Under the pieces are notes generated by a model that had not been told where the DNA came from, searched no databases, and saw nothing but the letters and a program-made list of their open reading frames with translations. This document shows, piece after piece, positions 45,102 through 56,013 of a stretch of DNA of 64,000 nucleotides. The translations under genes were made by a program, and so were the position numbers. The stretch's first letter is position 1; each line of letters begins with the position of its first letter. Source of the stretch: Plotosus lineatus (Eukaryota > Chordata > Actinopteri > Siluriformes > Plotosidae); assembly GCA_024760905.1 (NCBI GenBank), contig CM045746.1, positions 4,355,001 through 4,419,000 of the forward strand. The letters are read 5' to 3'.

Positions 45102-48100
45102 AATGCAGCCGTGAGGGGGGGGCACAAACCAGTGTCTCTCCCTCACGCCGGTCCCAAGCCCGGATAAATGCAGAGGGTTGCGTCAGGAAGGGCATCCGGC
45201 GTAAAACAAATGCCAAATAAACTATGCGAATCACAAGAAAGAATCACATACCGGATTGGCCGAGGCCCGGGTTAACAACGACCGCCATCAGTGCCGTCAA
45301 CCAACAGGGTGCTGATGGAAATTGGACTACTGTTGGTCGAAGACGTCGAAGAAGGAGAGGCGGGAGGCATGTCCGTTGCCAGAGAGAGGAGAGGAAAGGC
45401 ATGAGTCTAGGACTGAAAGTAGGGACTTTGAACGTTGGAACTATGACAGGAAAAGGTAGAGAGTTAGCTGACATGATGCAGAGGAGGAAGGTGGACATAC
45501 TCTGTGTTCAGGAGACCAGGTGGAAAGGTAACAAGGCTAGAAGCATAGGAGCAGGGTTTAAGCTGTTTTATCATGGTGTGGATGGGAAGAGAAATGGAGT
45601 AGGAGTCATCTTGAAGGAGGAGTTTGCCAGGAATGTTCTAGAAGTAAAAAGAGTGTCAGACAGAGTGATGAGTCTCAAGTTAGAAATTGAAGGTGTGATG
45701 GTCAATGTTGTTAGTGCTTATGCCCCACAGACAGGATGTGAGCGAGAAGAGAAGGAGAGATTCTGGAGGGAGTTAGATGAAGTGATGCAGAGTACCCCCA
45801 GAGGTGAAAGAGTGGTCATCGGGGCAGACTTCAATGGACATGTTGGTGCAGGCAACAGAGGGGACGAGGAAGTGATGGGCAGGTTTGGTATCCAGGACAG
45901 GAAGGCAGAAGGACAGATGTTGGTAGATTTTGCAAAAAGGATGGAAATGGCTGTGGTGAATACTTTCTTCCAGAAGAGAGAGGAGCATAGGGTGACTTAT
46001 AAAAGTGGAGGTAGGAGCACACAGGTAGACTACATCTTGTGCAGGCGATGTAATTTAAAGGAAGTCAGTGACTGCAAAGTAGTAGCGGGTGAGAGTGTTG
46101 CCAAACAGCATAGGATGGTGGTGTGCAGGATGATGCTGATGGTGAGGAAGGTGAAGAAGGCAAAAACAGAACAGAAGACAAAGTGGTGGAAGCTGAAAAA
46201 GGAAGAGTGTCAGATTGTCTTCAAGGAGGAGTTGAAACAGGCTTTGGGTGGTCAGGAAGTGCTTCCAGATGACTGGACAACTACAGCTAATGTGATCAGG
46301 GAGACAGATAGGAGAATACTTGGTGTGTCATCTGGAAGGAAATTAGATAAGGAGACTTGGTGGTGGAATGAGGAAGTGCAGAAGGGTGTACAAAGGAAGA
46401 GGTTAGCTAAGAAGAAGTGGGACATTGAGAAAACCGAAGAGAGTAAACAGGAGTACAGGGAGACACAGCGTAAGGCAAAGGTAGCAGTGTCAAAGGCCAA
46501 ACAGAGCGCGTTTGATGACTTGTATGCTCGGTTGGAAAGTAAAGAGGGAGAAAATGATTTATACAGGTTGGCACAGCAGAGAAATAGAGATGGGAAGGAT
46601 GTGCAGCAAGTTAGATTGATAAAGGACAGAGAGGGGAATGTACTGATTGATGACAGAAGTGTGCTGGGAAGATGGAAAGAGTACTTTGAAGAGCTGATGA
46701 ATGAGGAAAATGAGAGAGAAAAAAGAGAAGAGGTGACTGTTGAGGACCAGGAAGTAGCAAAGATTAGTAAGGGTGAAGTGAGGAGGGCATTGAAGAGGAT
46801 GAAGAATGGAAAGGCAGTTGGTCCTGATGACATACCGGTGGAGGTATGGAAGTGTCTAGGAGAGGTAGCAGTAGATTTTCTGACAAGAACATTTAACAAG
46901 GTCTTACAGAGTGAGAGGATGCCAGAGGAATGGAGGAGAAGTGTGCTGGTGCCCATTTTTAAGAACAAGGGAGACGTGCAGAGTTGTGGCAACTACAGAG
47001 GGATAAAGTTGATGAGCCATACGATGAAGTTATGGGAAAGAATAGTGGAAGCTAGACTAAGGGCAGAGGTCAGCATTTGTAAACAACAGTTTGGTTTCAT
47101 GCCAAGAAAGAGCACCACAGATGCAGTGTTTGCCTTGAGGATGTTAATGGAGAAGTACAGAGAAGGTCAGAGGGAGCTGCATTGCGCCTTTGTGGATCTG
47201 GAGAAAGCATATGACAGGGTGCCGAGGGAAGAACTGTGGTATTGCATGAGGAACTCTGGAGTGGCAGCGAAGTATGTTAGAGTGGTGCAGGACATGTATG
47301 AGAGATGTAAGACAGTGGTGAAGTGTGCTGTCGGTGTGACAGAAGAGTTCAAGGTGGAGGTGGGACTGCATCAAGGGTCAGCTCTCAGCCCTTTCTTGTT
47401 TGCTATGGTGATGGACAGGCTGACAGACGAGGTTAGACAAGATTCCCCATGGACTATTATGTTTGCAGATGCACAGAGACATTGTGATCTGTAGTGAGAG
47501 CAGAGAACAAGTGCAGGAAAATCTAGAGAGGTGGAGGTATGCCCTGGAAAGGAGGGGAATGAAGATTAGCCTCAGTAAGACAGAATACATGTGCATGAAT
47601 GACAAGGACCCAAGAGGAACGGTGAGATTACAGGGAGCAGAGATAAGAAAGGTGGAGGATTTTAAGTACTTAGGCTCAACAATCCAGAGCAATGGAGAGT
47701 GTGGAAAAGAGGTGAAGAAGCGTGTGCAGGCAGGTTGGAATGGTTGGAGAAAAGTGTCCGGTGTGATGTGTGATAGGAGGGTATCGGCAAGAATGAAAGG
47801 AAAAGTGTACAAGACGGTGTTGAGGCCAACGATGTTGTATGGGTTAGAAACAGTGGCCCTAGGGAAAAGACAGGAGGCAGAGCTGGAGGTAGCAGAGATG
47901 AAAATGTTGAGGTTCTCTTTGGGAGTAACGAGGATGGATAGGATTAGGAATGGGCACATCAGAGGGACAGCACATGTAAGACGTTTTGGAGACAAAGTCA
48001 GAGAGGCTAGATTGAGATGGTTTGAACATGTACAGAGGAGGGATAGTGAGTATATTGGTAATAGGATGCTGAGGCTGGAACTACCAGGCAAAAGGCCTAG

Positions 48101-48254
48101 AGGAAGACCAAAGAGACGATTCATGGATGTGGTGAAGGAGGGCATGAAGGTCGTTGGTGTAAGAGAAGAAGATGCAAAGGATAGGGTGAGATGGAGGCAG
48201 ATGATTCGCTGTGGCGACCCCTGAAGGGAAAAGCCGAAAGGAAAAGAAGAAGTA
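45102..48254 (+). mobile_element. RTE LINE copy 9, full length
   Basis: 3,153 bp between 16-bp duplications. It begins AATGCAGCCGTGAGGGGG and ends with the terminal block and a short GAAGAAGTA tail. It is almost identical to copy 8 in sequence and length. It is inserted in the THAP-like exon of E1, opposite in sense to that exon. Confidence 0.95.
45224..48224 (+). pseudogene. RTE endonuclease-reverse transcriptase, broken in the FADD motif
   Basis: One frame runs from ATG 45224 for 756 codons with all endonuclease and early RT motifs ([38 protein letters not shown]). A 7-base insertion (CACAGAG, about 47472-47478) falls inside the catalytic FADD codons and leads to a stop. The remainder (47463-48224) is open to the C-terminal LRWFEHVQRRDSEYIGNRM block, where Gly is replaced by Glu. 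In the KREEVTVED region it lacks one codon pair seen in other copies, without a frame shift. Confidence 0.9.
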
Positions 48255-48270
48255 GTATACTGCAAACTAG
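48255..48270. repeat. Target site duplication (right) of RTE copy 9
   Basis: GTATACTGCAAACTAG, matching 45086-45101. Confidence 0.95.
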
Positions 48271-49156
48271 CTTTTTCCAACGCTCAAGATGATACATGCC
48301 GTTCCCACAGTTCACTACGGCACAATGCGCACCTGGCATCTTGATTTAAGGCTTAAGGCAGACTTTTAGCGGCAGTTGTTCGGATGTGTTTCCATACAAC
48401 AGCAAGCGGCTGCAATAAAGTTTGGGACCAGTGACCCTTGGATCAGCTGTTGGGTCACGTTCCCTGCACATGCGCAGTCGTAATGCAAATTGTGTCTATT
48501 AAACAACTTGACTAAAAACTAAAGAGTTAAGCCTCCTTCTGTCTCTATCTCTTTCTCTCTCTCACACATACACACAAAACTCGGGCAGCGGACGGAATTA
48601 TTCTATTTAAATGTTTAAATGGACGGGATTTTTTATTTAAAGCGGAATTACAGTACCTGTTTGAAAGATCAGAGGTCCTCATTCAATATTAACTTGCTTC
48701 CTTGTGAGATCGGAGGTGTTCTCCTACAGAGCACTGTTTTAATATCGTTCTGAAATAATTGCTTCCGTCACTGTATTTCCGCTTTAAGGTCTCCTTCTGG
48801 TTCAATATCATCCCGATTGTAGAGGGGTTTTGGCGATAACGAAATATAACGCTGCATGATCAATCTCAAAACAAGCCAACAGTCAACTCTCCTTCACGCG
48901 TGTGACAAACAGGAAGTATGGGTACAGGAAGTATGGTAATGTTCAGCTGCGTCATCCCTCCTAGCCAATGGGAGGCCAGCGGGGCGGGATGTTGGGAGAC
49001 AGCTAATGAGAGAGCAACTCGCGCATCGTGTGAAATTTTGATTGGCGCATTTGGCGCTTTTCGTAAGAGGAGGTTGTTTTCGTATCCCGGGGAAAACCTC
49101 GGAAAATGTTTTTCTTAACCCGGAATTTTCGTACCCAGGGGGTTTGTAAGTAGGGG

Positions 49157-49158
49157 CC

Positions 49159-49214
<56 letters not shown>

Positions 49215-49292
49215 CATATACATATATATAATATATATATATATATATAATATATATATGTGTATATATATATACGTGTGTGTGTGTGTGAT
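49157..49292. repeat. (TA)n and (TG)n arrays
   Basis: Long TA runs with interspersed ATAATATACATA-type interruptions, then a TG run (about 49276-49290). They overlap the right end of the Tigger element. Confidence 0.95.
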
Positions 49293-49329
49293 ATATCTCT
49301 CTTGGTTGTCCATCGGGTCTGATGATGAC

Positions 49330-50560
49330 GTTTGCATTTTGCGGCTCATCGATGAATGCGAAGGTGACGCTGCAGTCCTAGTGTGGAGGCGCAGAGTCTT
49401 GAACAGTGGGGGCATTGGAAGTCCGTTCTAGTGATTACTGCTGATGCAGTTCTGTGCTGCTTGTCTCTGGCAGCAGTGAGCTTCTGGCACCGCACTTTTT
49501 CAAAGTTGGCAGCTGCTTTGTGGATTGAGGCCACCCATTTTGCTCTGTCCATAGCATGCTGCTCAAGTTCCTTCGGCTTCATGTGACACCACTGGATGTT
49601 TGCTTTCACAGTGTCTTTGTATCGCAGCTTTGGGTGGCCTTGATTTTCTTTTGTTGAGCTGGAATTCGCCATACATCAGGCGTCTTGGCATCCTGGACTC
49701 CTCCATTCGAATTACATGCCCCACCCATCGAAGTTGAGCCTTGATGGTCATAGACTCAATGCTGGTGGAGTTGGCACGTTCTAGGACCTCCAAGTTGGTA
49801 ATGTGGTCCTGCCAGCTGATTCTGAGGATGGAGCGAAGAGCTTGCATGTGGAAGTGCTCCATCTTTTTGACTTGTCTGCGATACAGTGTCTATCTTTCAC
49901 AGCTGTAGAGAAGGGACGGGAGTACCACAGCATTGTGGACCTTCAGTTTTGTTGATAGCCGTATATGGTGTTGATTGAGCACTTGGGTGCGGAGTCTGCC
50001 CAGCGCCTGGCTAGCCCTGCCGATCCTATAAGTGATTTCTTTGTCCAGGTCGCCATCACAGGAAATGTTGCTTCCCAGGTACTTGAAATGTTTAACATTG
50101 GCAAGTGGTGTGTCATTGATGACAATGCTGGGTGCGGGAGGGTGGGTGTTTGGTGCAGGTTGGTGAAGCACCTCCGTCTTGCTGAGACTGACCGTCAGAC
50201 CGAAGAGTTTGAAGGCCTCCAGAGAAGCGGTCCAGCATCATCTGCAGGTCGACTTCTGTGTGGGCCACAAGGGTGCAGTCATCAGCAAAGAGGAACTCTT
50301 GAAGGAGAGTTTGCAGGCTCTTTGTCTTGGCAGTGAGACGACGCAGGTCGAATAGGGAGCCATCCAAACGGTAGCGAATATAGACCCCTTTCTCCAGGTC
50401 TCGCACGGCATGGGACCACATGCAGGTGAAGAACAAGTTAAACAGGACTGGAGCTAGGACACAGCCCTGCTTCACACCGTTGCTGATTGTGAAGGTTTCC
50501 GACGACACCTCGCTGGTGAGGACTTGGCCATAATAAATACCATTACCGTATCTCATAAAA
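49330..50560 (-). mobile_element. LINE fragment: reverse transcriptase + C-terminal C2H2 zinc finger
   Basis: Read leftward, an FTISNGVKQGCVLAPVLFNL block (motif B, about 50475) comes first. Then come EFLFADDCTLVAHT (motif C, about 50290), a FKYLGSNISCDGDL block (about 50075) and LRWVGHVIRMEESRMPRRLM (about 49710). A C-terminal CPHCSRLCASTLGLQRHLRIH-like finger (CxxC...HxxxxH) lies at about 49375. Frames break near 50170-50220, 49880 and 49600. This order occurs in some I/RTE-like LINEs. It is clearly distinct from the main RTE family here. It is 5'-truncated, and I see no tail repeat. Confidence 0.7.
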
Positions 50561-50940
50561 CACCCCTAAATCAATTATTACAAACATAACATTGTAAAAT
50601 AATATCAAATATATCAAATAATATCAACATTAATTTCAAATAAATAAAATTCAAGCAAAATAATTTCAAATTGATAAATTTTAATCAAATTCACTCATCA
50701 AATATCAAATACAGTATCAAATGTAACCTTTCACATTCTCTATGATGCGATTTTTCTGCTTGTAAATAGTTACGATGGTTGACGGATGGTCACATGACAT
50801 GAAGCTGAGCCAATTCACTTTACATGAAGCTTAAAACAGCCAATCAGCACTGACAATATGTGAGGCGCTCAATACCGAAAGTAGTGCACTTGCTGAAAGT
50901 AGTTTACTTGCTTGAAACAAAGCGCGGGTTATACGGACTT
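50561..50940. other. AT-rich spacer with ATCAAAT repeats
   Basis: Many AATATCAAAT/ATCAAATA strings occur between 50600 and 50730, a degenerate short repeat. No gene. Confidence 0.6.
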
Positions 50941-51099
50941 CCGGTCTTTCAAGTGCGCAAGGGCACCGTTGAACTTGTTTAGTACTCAGCCTTCACTGAT
51001 GTGAATCAGCAGAGCAGAGAGTTCTCGTTCTTGGGTTTTCGTTCATTCTACAACTCTCTTTGCTTAAAGGGTACCTGTAGTGAAAGCGCTCACACTGAA

Positions 51100-51486
51100 C
51101 TGGGAAGAAGGAGGGGCATGTTCAGGCTCATTTGTAAACAATGGATGCAGCGTCATTATTATTATTGTGGATGCTTATGTAGCGCAATTTCATACACACG
51201 TATGCTCAGTGCGCATGAGACCCCTGCGCTCCGGGTATCCGTCGCCACTGTACGGCACCAGTTGTTGCCAGGAAGCAACAACTCCCAAATTTTAACATCT
51301 CATGGTATGACGCGGCTGGATTAAAACTCCGATCTTCCGGAGGATAAAGGGGACGCGCTACCAACTGAGCTAAATCCCCGGTCATTACGTCAGCGTACTA
51401 CGTAGGTACATCTAAACTCAAAATTTGACTCTTTTTTTTGGGGGGGGGGGATAAAATGGATGAACGTAAGTCGGGGGCATCTGCGT
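51100..51486. mobile_element. Tigger-like terminal region with SINE insertion
   Basis: The flanks of the SINE (51107-51158 and 51381-51480) are together collinear with 59554-59680, including TTTGTAAACAATGGA-GCAGCG, TCTAAACTCAAAATT and a GTAAGT-GGGG-GC-TCTG terminus. That terminus resembles a pogo/Tigger end in reverse orientation. A G-run at 51440-51450 interrupts it. Confidence 0.5.
51159..51380 (-). mobile_element. tRNA-headed SINE with target duplication
   Basis: On the - strand the head GGGGATTTAGCTCAGTTGGT (51379 leftward) is followed by a B-box-like GAGTTTTAATCC, the GTTAAAATTTGGGAGTTGTT block, and the tail TGCGCTACATAAGC-(AAT)n. GTCATTA occurs on both sides (51152-51158, 51381-51387). 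The same target without the SINE is at 59599-59605. It is of the same family as 15109-15475 but has a shorter body. Confidence 0.8.
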
Positions 51487-51487
51487 G

Positions 51488-51780
51488 TCCACATCAGACT
51501 CACCGCATCACATTTCTCCAAAGTGTTAGCTTTATTTGGCTTGGTCCATGTTTCAAAATTTCCTAAAATACACACAAACCATGTTCGAGTTGGCGAAGAC
51601 ACTTTCAGACCGCTTGTTGAGATCTGTACTCGTGTGCGATTGCTGCATTTCAACCTGCACAAATAAACCACACTGAGAAGTGAAGGAAACACCCCAGGGC
51701 TCAATTCAAACTGACCATGCTGCAAATGTGAACAAACATCAAGAAAGGCAATCTTACAGTAGTTAGTCTGGTTTCAGGAT
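51488..51780. other. No recognised gene
   Basis: Short frames on both strands without a match to a family I know. Confidence 0.4.
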
Positions 51781-51781
51781 C

Positions 51782-54018
51782 TGCTTCTTCTTCGTTTTCC
51801 TTTCGGTTGTTCCCTTCAGGGGTCACCATAGCAAATCATTCACCTCCATCTCACCCTGTCCTCTGCATCTTCTTCTGTTACTCCAACGACCTTCATGTCT
51901 TCCTTCACCACATCCATAAATCTCTTCTTTGGTCTTCCTCTAGGCCTTCTGCCTGATAGGTCCAACCTCAGCATCCTACTGCCAATATACTTACTATCCC
52001 TCCTCTGTACATGTCCAAACCATCTCAAACTAGCCTCTCTGACTTTGTTACCAAAACATCTTACATGGGCTGTCCCTCTGATGTACTCATTTCTGATCCT
52101 ATCCATCCTCGTCACTCCCAGAGAGAACCTCAACATTTTCATCTTCGCTACCTCCAGCTCTGCCTCCTGCCTTTTCCTCTCTAAGCCATATAATATAACA
52201 TCGCTGGCCTCACCACCATCTTGTACACTTTTGCTTTCATTCTTGCTGATACTCTCCTATCGCACATCACACTGGACACTTTTCTCCAACCATTCCAGCC
52301 TGCCTGCACACGCTTCTTCACCTCTTTTCCACACTCTCCATTGCTCTGGATTGTTGAGCCTAAGTACTTAAAATTCTCCACCTTATTTATCTCTGCTTCC
52401 TGTAACATCACCGTTCCTGATGGGTCCTTTTCATTCACACACATGTATTCTGATTTTCTGAGGCTAACCTTCATTCCTCTCCTTTCCAGGGCATACCTCC
52501 ACCTCTCTAGATTTTCCTGCACTTGTTCTCTGCTCTCACTACAGATCACAATGTCATCTGCAAACATAGTTCATGGAGATTCTTGCCTAACCTCGTATGT
52601 CAGCCTGTCCATCACCAGCTCAAACAAAAAGGGGCTCAGAGCTGATCCTTGATGCAGTCAGTCCCACCTCCATCTTGAATTCGTCGGTCACGCCGACAGC
52701 ACACCTCACCACTGTCTTACTCCATCTCTCATCCATGTCCTGCACCACTCTAACATACTTCTCTGCCACTCCAGACTTCCTCATGCAATACTACAGTTCT
52801 TCTCTTGGCACCCTGTCATATGCTTTTTCCAGATCCACAAAGGCACAATGCAGTTCCCTCTTACGTTCTCTGTACTTCTCTATTAACATCCTCAAAGCAA
52901 ACATTGCATCTGTGGTGCTCTTTCTTGGCATGAAACCAAACTGTTCACAAATGCTGACCTCTGCCCCTAGTCTAGCTTTCACTATTCTTTCCCATAACTT
53001 CATCGTATGGCTCATCAACTTTATCCCTCTGTAGTTGCCGCAAGTCTGCACGTCTCCATTGTTCTTAAAAGTGGGCACCAGCACACTTCTCGTCCATTCC
53101 TCCGGCATCTGTTCACTGTCTAAGACCTTGTTGAATGTTCTTGTCAGAAAATCTACTGCTACCTCTCCTAGACACTTCTATACCTCCACAGGTATATCAT
53201 CAGGACCAACTGCCTTTCCATTCTTCATCCTCTTCAGTGCCCTCCTCACTTCACCCTGACTAATCTTTGCTACATCCTGCTCCTTAATGGTCACCTCTTC
53301 TACTCTTTTTTTTTTTTTTCCCTCTCTCTCATTTTCCTCATTCATCAGCTGTTCAAAGTACTCTTTCCATCTTCCCAGCACACTTTTGTCATCAGTCAAT
53401 ACATTTCCTTCTCTGTCCTTAATCACTTGCTGCACATCCTTCCCATCTCTATTTCTCTGCTGTGCCAACCTGTATAAATCATTTTCTCCTTCTTTACTTT
53501 CCAACCGAGCATACAAGTCATCATACGCCCTCTGTTTGGGCTTTGACACTGCTACCTTCGCCTTACGCTGTGTCTCCCTGTACTCCTGTTTACTCTCTTC
53601 GGTCCTCTCTATGTCCCACTTCTTAGCTAGCCTCTTTTGTACACACTCCTGCCCTTCCTCATTCCACCACCAGGTCTCCTTATCTCCCGTCCTTCCAGAT
53701 GACATACCAAGTATTCTCCTACCTGTCTTTCTGATCACATTAGCTGCAGTTGTCCAGTCATCTGGAAGCACTTCCTGACCACCCAAAGCCATTTTCAACT
53801 CCTCCTTGAAGACAACACAACACTCTTCCTGCTCTGCCTTTGCCTTTTTCACCTTCCTCAGCATCATCCTGCACACCACCATCCTCTGCTGTTTGGCAAC
53901 ACTCACCCGCTACTACTTTGCAGTCACTGACTTCCTTCAAATTAATCACCTACACAAGATGTAGTGTACCTGTGTGCTCCAACCTCAGCTTTTATAAGTC
54001 ACCATATGCTCCTGTCAT
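51782..54018 (-). mobile_element. RTE LINE copy 10, 5'-truncated
   Basis: The 3' end with a GAAGAAG-type tail is at 51782-51800. The coding sequence extends to the VTYKSxG part of the endonuclease near 54018. Readable blocks are AKQQRMVV (His to Gln change), [49 protein letters not shown] and MFADDIVICSES. Frame breaks occur at about 52145-52190, 52570, 52790 and 53180. Small indels are frequent, so it is older than copies 8 and 9. Confidence 0.85.
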
Positions 54019-54989
54019 ATGCGCCTGCTGATTGCTTACCATCATAGACTTTGTGCATGGCGCTTACTAATTTTATGTGTACATATTCACCTTCTGACAT
54101 TGTTTCATGTAACAATGGGAGAAATCAGAAAATTACGCTGGAAACCCTACATATGCTTAGAAAGTTGGGAATATGCAGTGTAAAGAGAACTCGTCTAGGA
54201 TGCAAAAGTGTGTCAAGAAAGTTGAGTGTCAGTATCTGCCACACATTTAAAGAAACACAACATCTGAATGGGCGTTTTGAATGCAAGATCTGTAAAGACC
54301 AACATGTATCATAACAAGGCTTAAGCAATCTGCAGCCTGGTACAGGACAACAAGCTGGATGCTCTAGCAATCACAGGGACATGGCTGAGACAAAGTGAGA
54401 CTGATTCGCTTCCTGTGGATAGACTTGTACCTCCTGGTTACAAATTCAAACAGATCACCTGACGTCATAAACGTGGAGGAGGTATCGGCTTAATATAGAA
54501 TGAAATCCTCTCTTGTTCACTGCCAGACATTGAGACTGACCAAACAACTTTTGAATGTTTACCACTTCAGCTCACCACTGACAATCAATGCCTGAACCTG
54601 CTGCTACTCTACAGACCCCCCCCCCCCCCCCAATACACCAGTTTTCTTTGAAGAGTTTGGTGAATTACTGAACAAATTAGAAATGGAAACTGGCAGGTTT
54701 TTGATGTGAGGAGATTTCAATTACCACATTGATAACAAAACAAATTCAGATACCACAAAGCTTCTCACTATTTTGGATGCACACAACTTGGTTCAGCTGA
54801 TTGATGACCTTACCCATGTTGGTGGACACACCCTAGATGACACCATCTTGTCATCACAAGGGAGAATGAGTTGCATGTACACAATATCATGTGTGATCAT
54901 TCTGTAAACTCTGATCACTATGGCGTATTGTTCGATGTCAATATCAAAGTCCCAAGAAGAACGAGGAAGAAAATTGAATTTCGGAAATG

Positions 54990-56013
54990 GGAGACCATTG
55001 GTAAAGAGCGTGACACACCGAGTAGAAACTCTGTTTATGCCGCCATATTGGAGTGAAAACAAACGTATACTTTGCAAATTGAGGTGCCTGTTTTGAGCTT
55101 GGTAGATTATATAAATATGAATGTTGACAGCCATAATACAATCCCAGTGCTTTCCGAGCTCCTCGGTAATTACGATAACATTCAGAAACAGTATATTCAA
55201 AAACTACGGTTATCAGGGCTAACAAATGACCCACACGGTTAGCATGATGGTTTGTTTGTTAACTGCATGGATGAAGCAACGGACAGGATACCTGGTTTAA
55301 CATACCCAGATATCTATAATTATTTGATGAATTGCACATCTGATTATATTCAAGGAAAACCGAAAAGTTTCAAAGGCCTTAGAGTGTGTGAGTATTTTTT
55401 TATCTGGATGGGTTTCGACACTTCGTGAGCATATTATACCCAGGAAAGCCTCTAATATTGCCCATGGCAAGCTGTGTGAGGACACTAAAGTATTAATCAT
55501 GGCAAAAGTAATTTTGACTTTTTTTTTTTTTTTTTTTAATCATTTTATATTAAGCACAAACATGTGGATCTAAATCTATGAGGCATTATAATTGTTATAT
55601 ATACACTATACATGTTATAATAAAAACTAAATAGCATTATTAAAAGATATAAAAATTACTTGCCTCCAACAAAATGTTCGCTACATACACGACTGATAGG
55701 AGCTGGTCGCCAGTCTTTCCTTTTGTTGTCGGTATCAGCTCTTTTCAAAGCAGAAATCCATTTCTCTCATCAGGCCCTATTAGCAGGGAATCTGATATTT
55801 AACACCTGGTTTCTTTCCTCTATAATTTGTACAACCGACAGCAACACAGTTAAGTACCATTTTGCACTTGTTTAATATATAAATGCAGTATTAAACCCTT
55901 ACACACGCTTGTGCAATTGTGTTGGGATCGGAGTGAATGGTTTGTTTTCACACCAATATGGCAGAATAACAAAACCCACATTGGGATAATGTATGCATGA
56001 CGTCAGCTGAGAA
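54990..56013 (+). mobile_element. DNA transposon derivative E2, copy C
   Basis: The left part GCCGCCATATTGGAGTGAAAAC (55039; block as in copy A) and the right part ending GACGTCAGCTGAGAAAATTC (about 56013) correspond to the TIR region of 667-1990. The interior is collinear with copy A but lacks the 351-bp foldback. It interrupts the L2 LINE between FDV-KVPRRTRKKIEFRKW and the AIAVSCSEYQGL part. Exact ends are uncertain by about 20 bp. Confidence 0.65.
55081..55505 (+). pseudogene. SWIM/YqaJ-family exon of transposon E2
   Basis: The frame EVPVLSLVDYINMNVDSHNT runs on through LSELLGNYDN, QYIQKLRLSGLTNDP, a stop, GLFVNCMDEATDRIPGLTYP and DIYNYLMNCTSDY. It then continues through KSFKGLRVCEYFF, and after a one-base shift SGWVSTLREHIIPRKASNIA, to LIMAK|GTAATT, a possible donor. 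These blocks match the N-terminal region of SWIM/YqaJ proteins of fish transposons. The nuclease part is not present. Confidence 0.55.

Larger units (their letters stand above)
44973..48339 (-). pseudogene. THAP-like first exon of transposon E1, split by RTE
   Basis: The start MPGAHCAVVNCGNGMYHLE lies at 48339-48283. The exon continues to 48255, is cut by the RTE (45102-48254), and resumes at 45101 to the donor at about 44972 (GTAAGT on the - strand). Residues match copy A (313-507) closely, with Arg for Cys in the HLERWKK block. Confidence 0.6.
44279..48500. mobile_element. DNA transposon derivative E1, copy B, interrupted by RTE
   Basis: The left terminus AATAGACACAATTCGCAT (44279) and right terminus ATGCAAATTGTGTCTATT (ending 48500) are inverted repeats. 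The similarity continues inward about 30 bp to TGCGCATG. Without the RTE the element is about 1.05 kb. It carries two convergent exons, as copy A does. It sits inside the Tigger element at the point that corresponds to about 24952. Confidence 0.75.
43757..49160 (+). mobile_element. Tigger-type element containing E1 and RTE insertions
   Basis: The left end CAGTCGACCCCCTACTAAC at 43757 follows TA (43755-43756). The right end, reading GTAAGTAGGGGCCGA, is at about 49160, where the last three bases are replaced by a TA array. Outside the E1 insert (44279-48500), the element is collinear with the complete one at 24392-25884: the ACATGTAAAAC block, CT/CA array, GATCGGAGGTCCAAACTCAA block, and the tail with GTTTTCGTA. 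It is non-autonomous. Confidence 0.8.

Noticed and set aside
49157..49292. A CRISPR-like or other spaced repeat array
   Set aside because: Simple TA/TG repeats with irregular interruptions; no unique spacers. The genome is eukaryotic.
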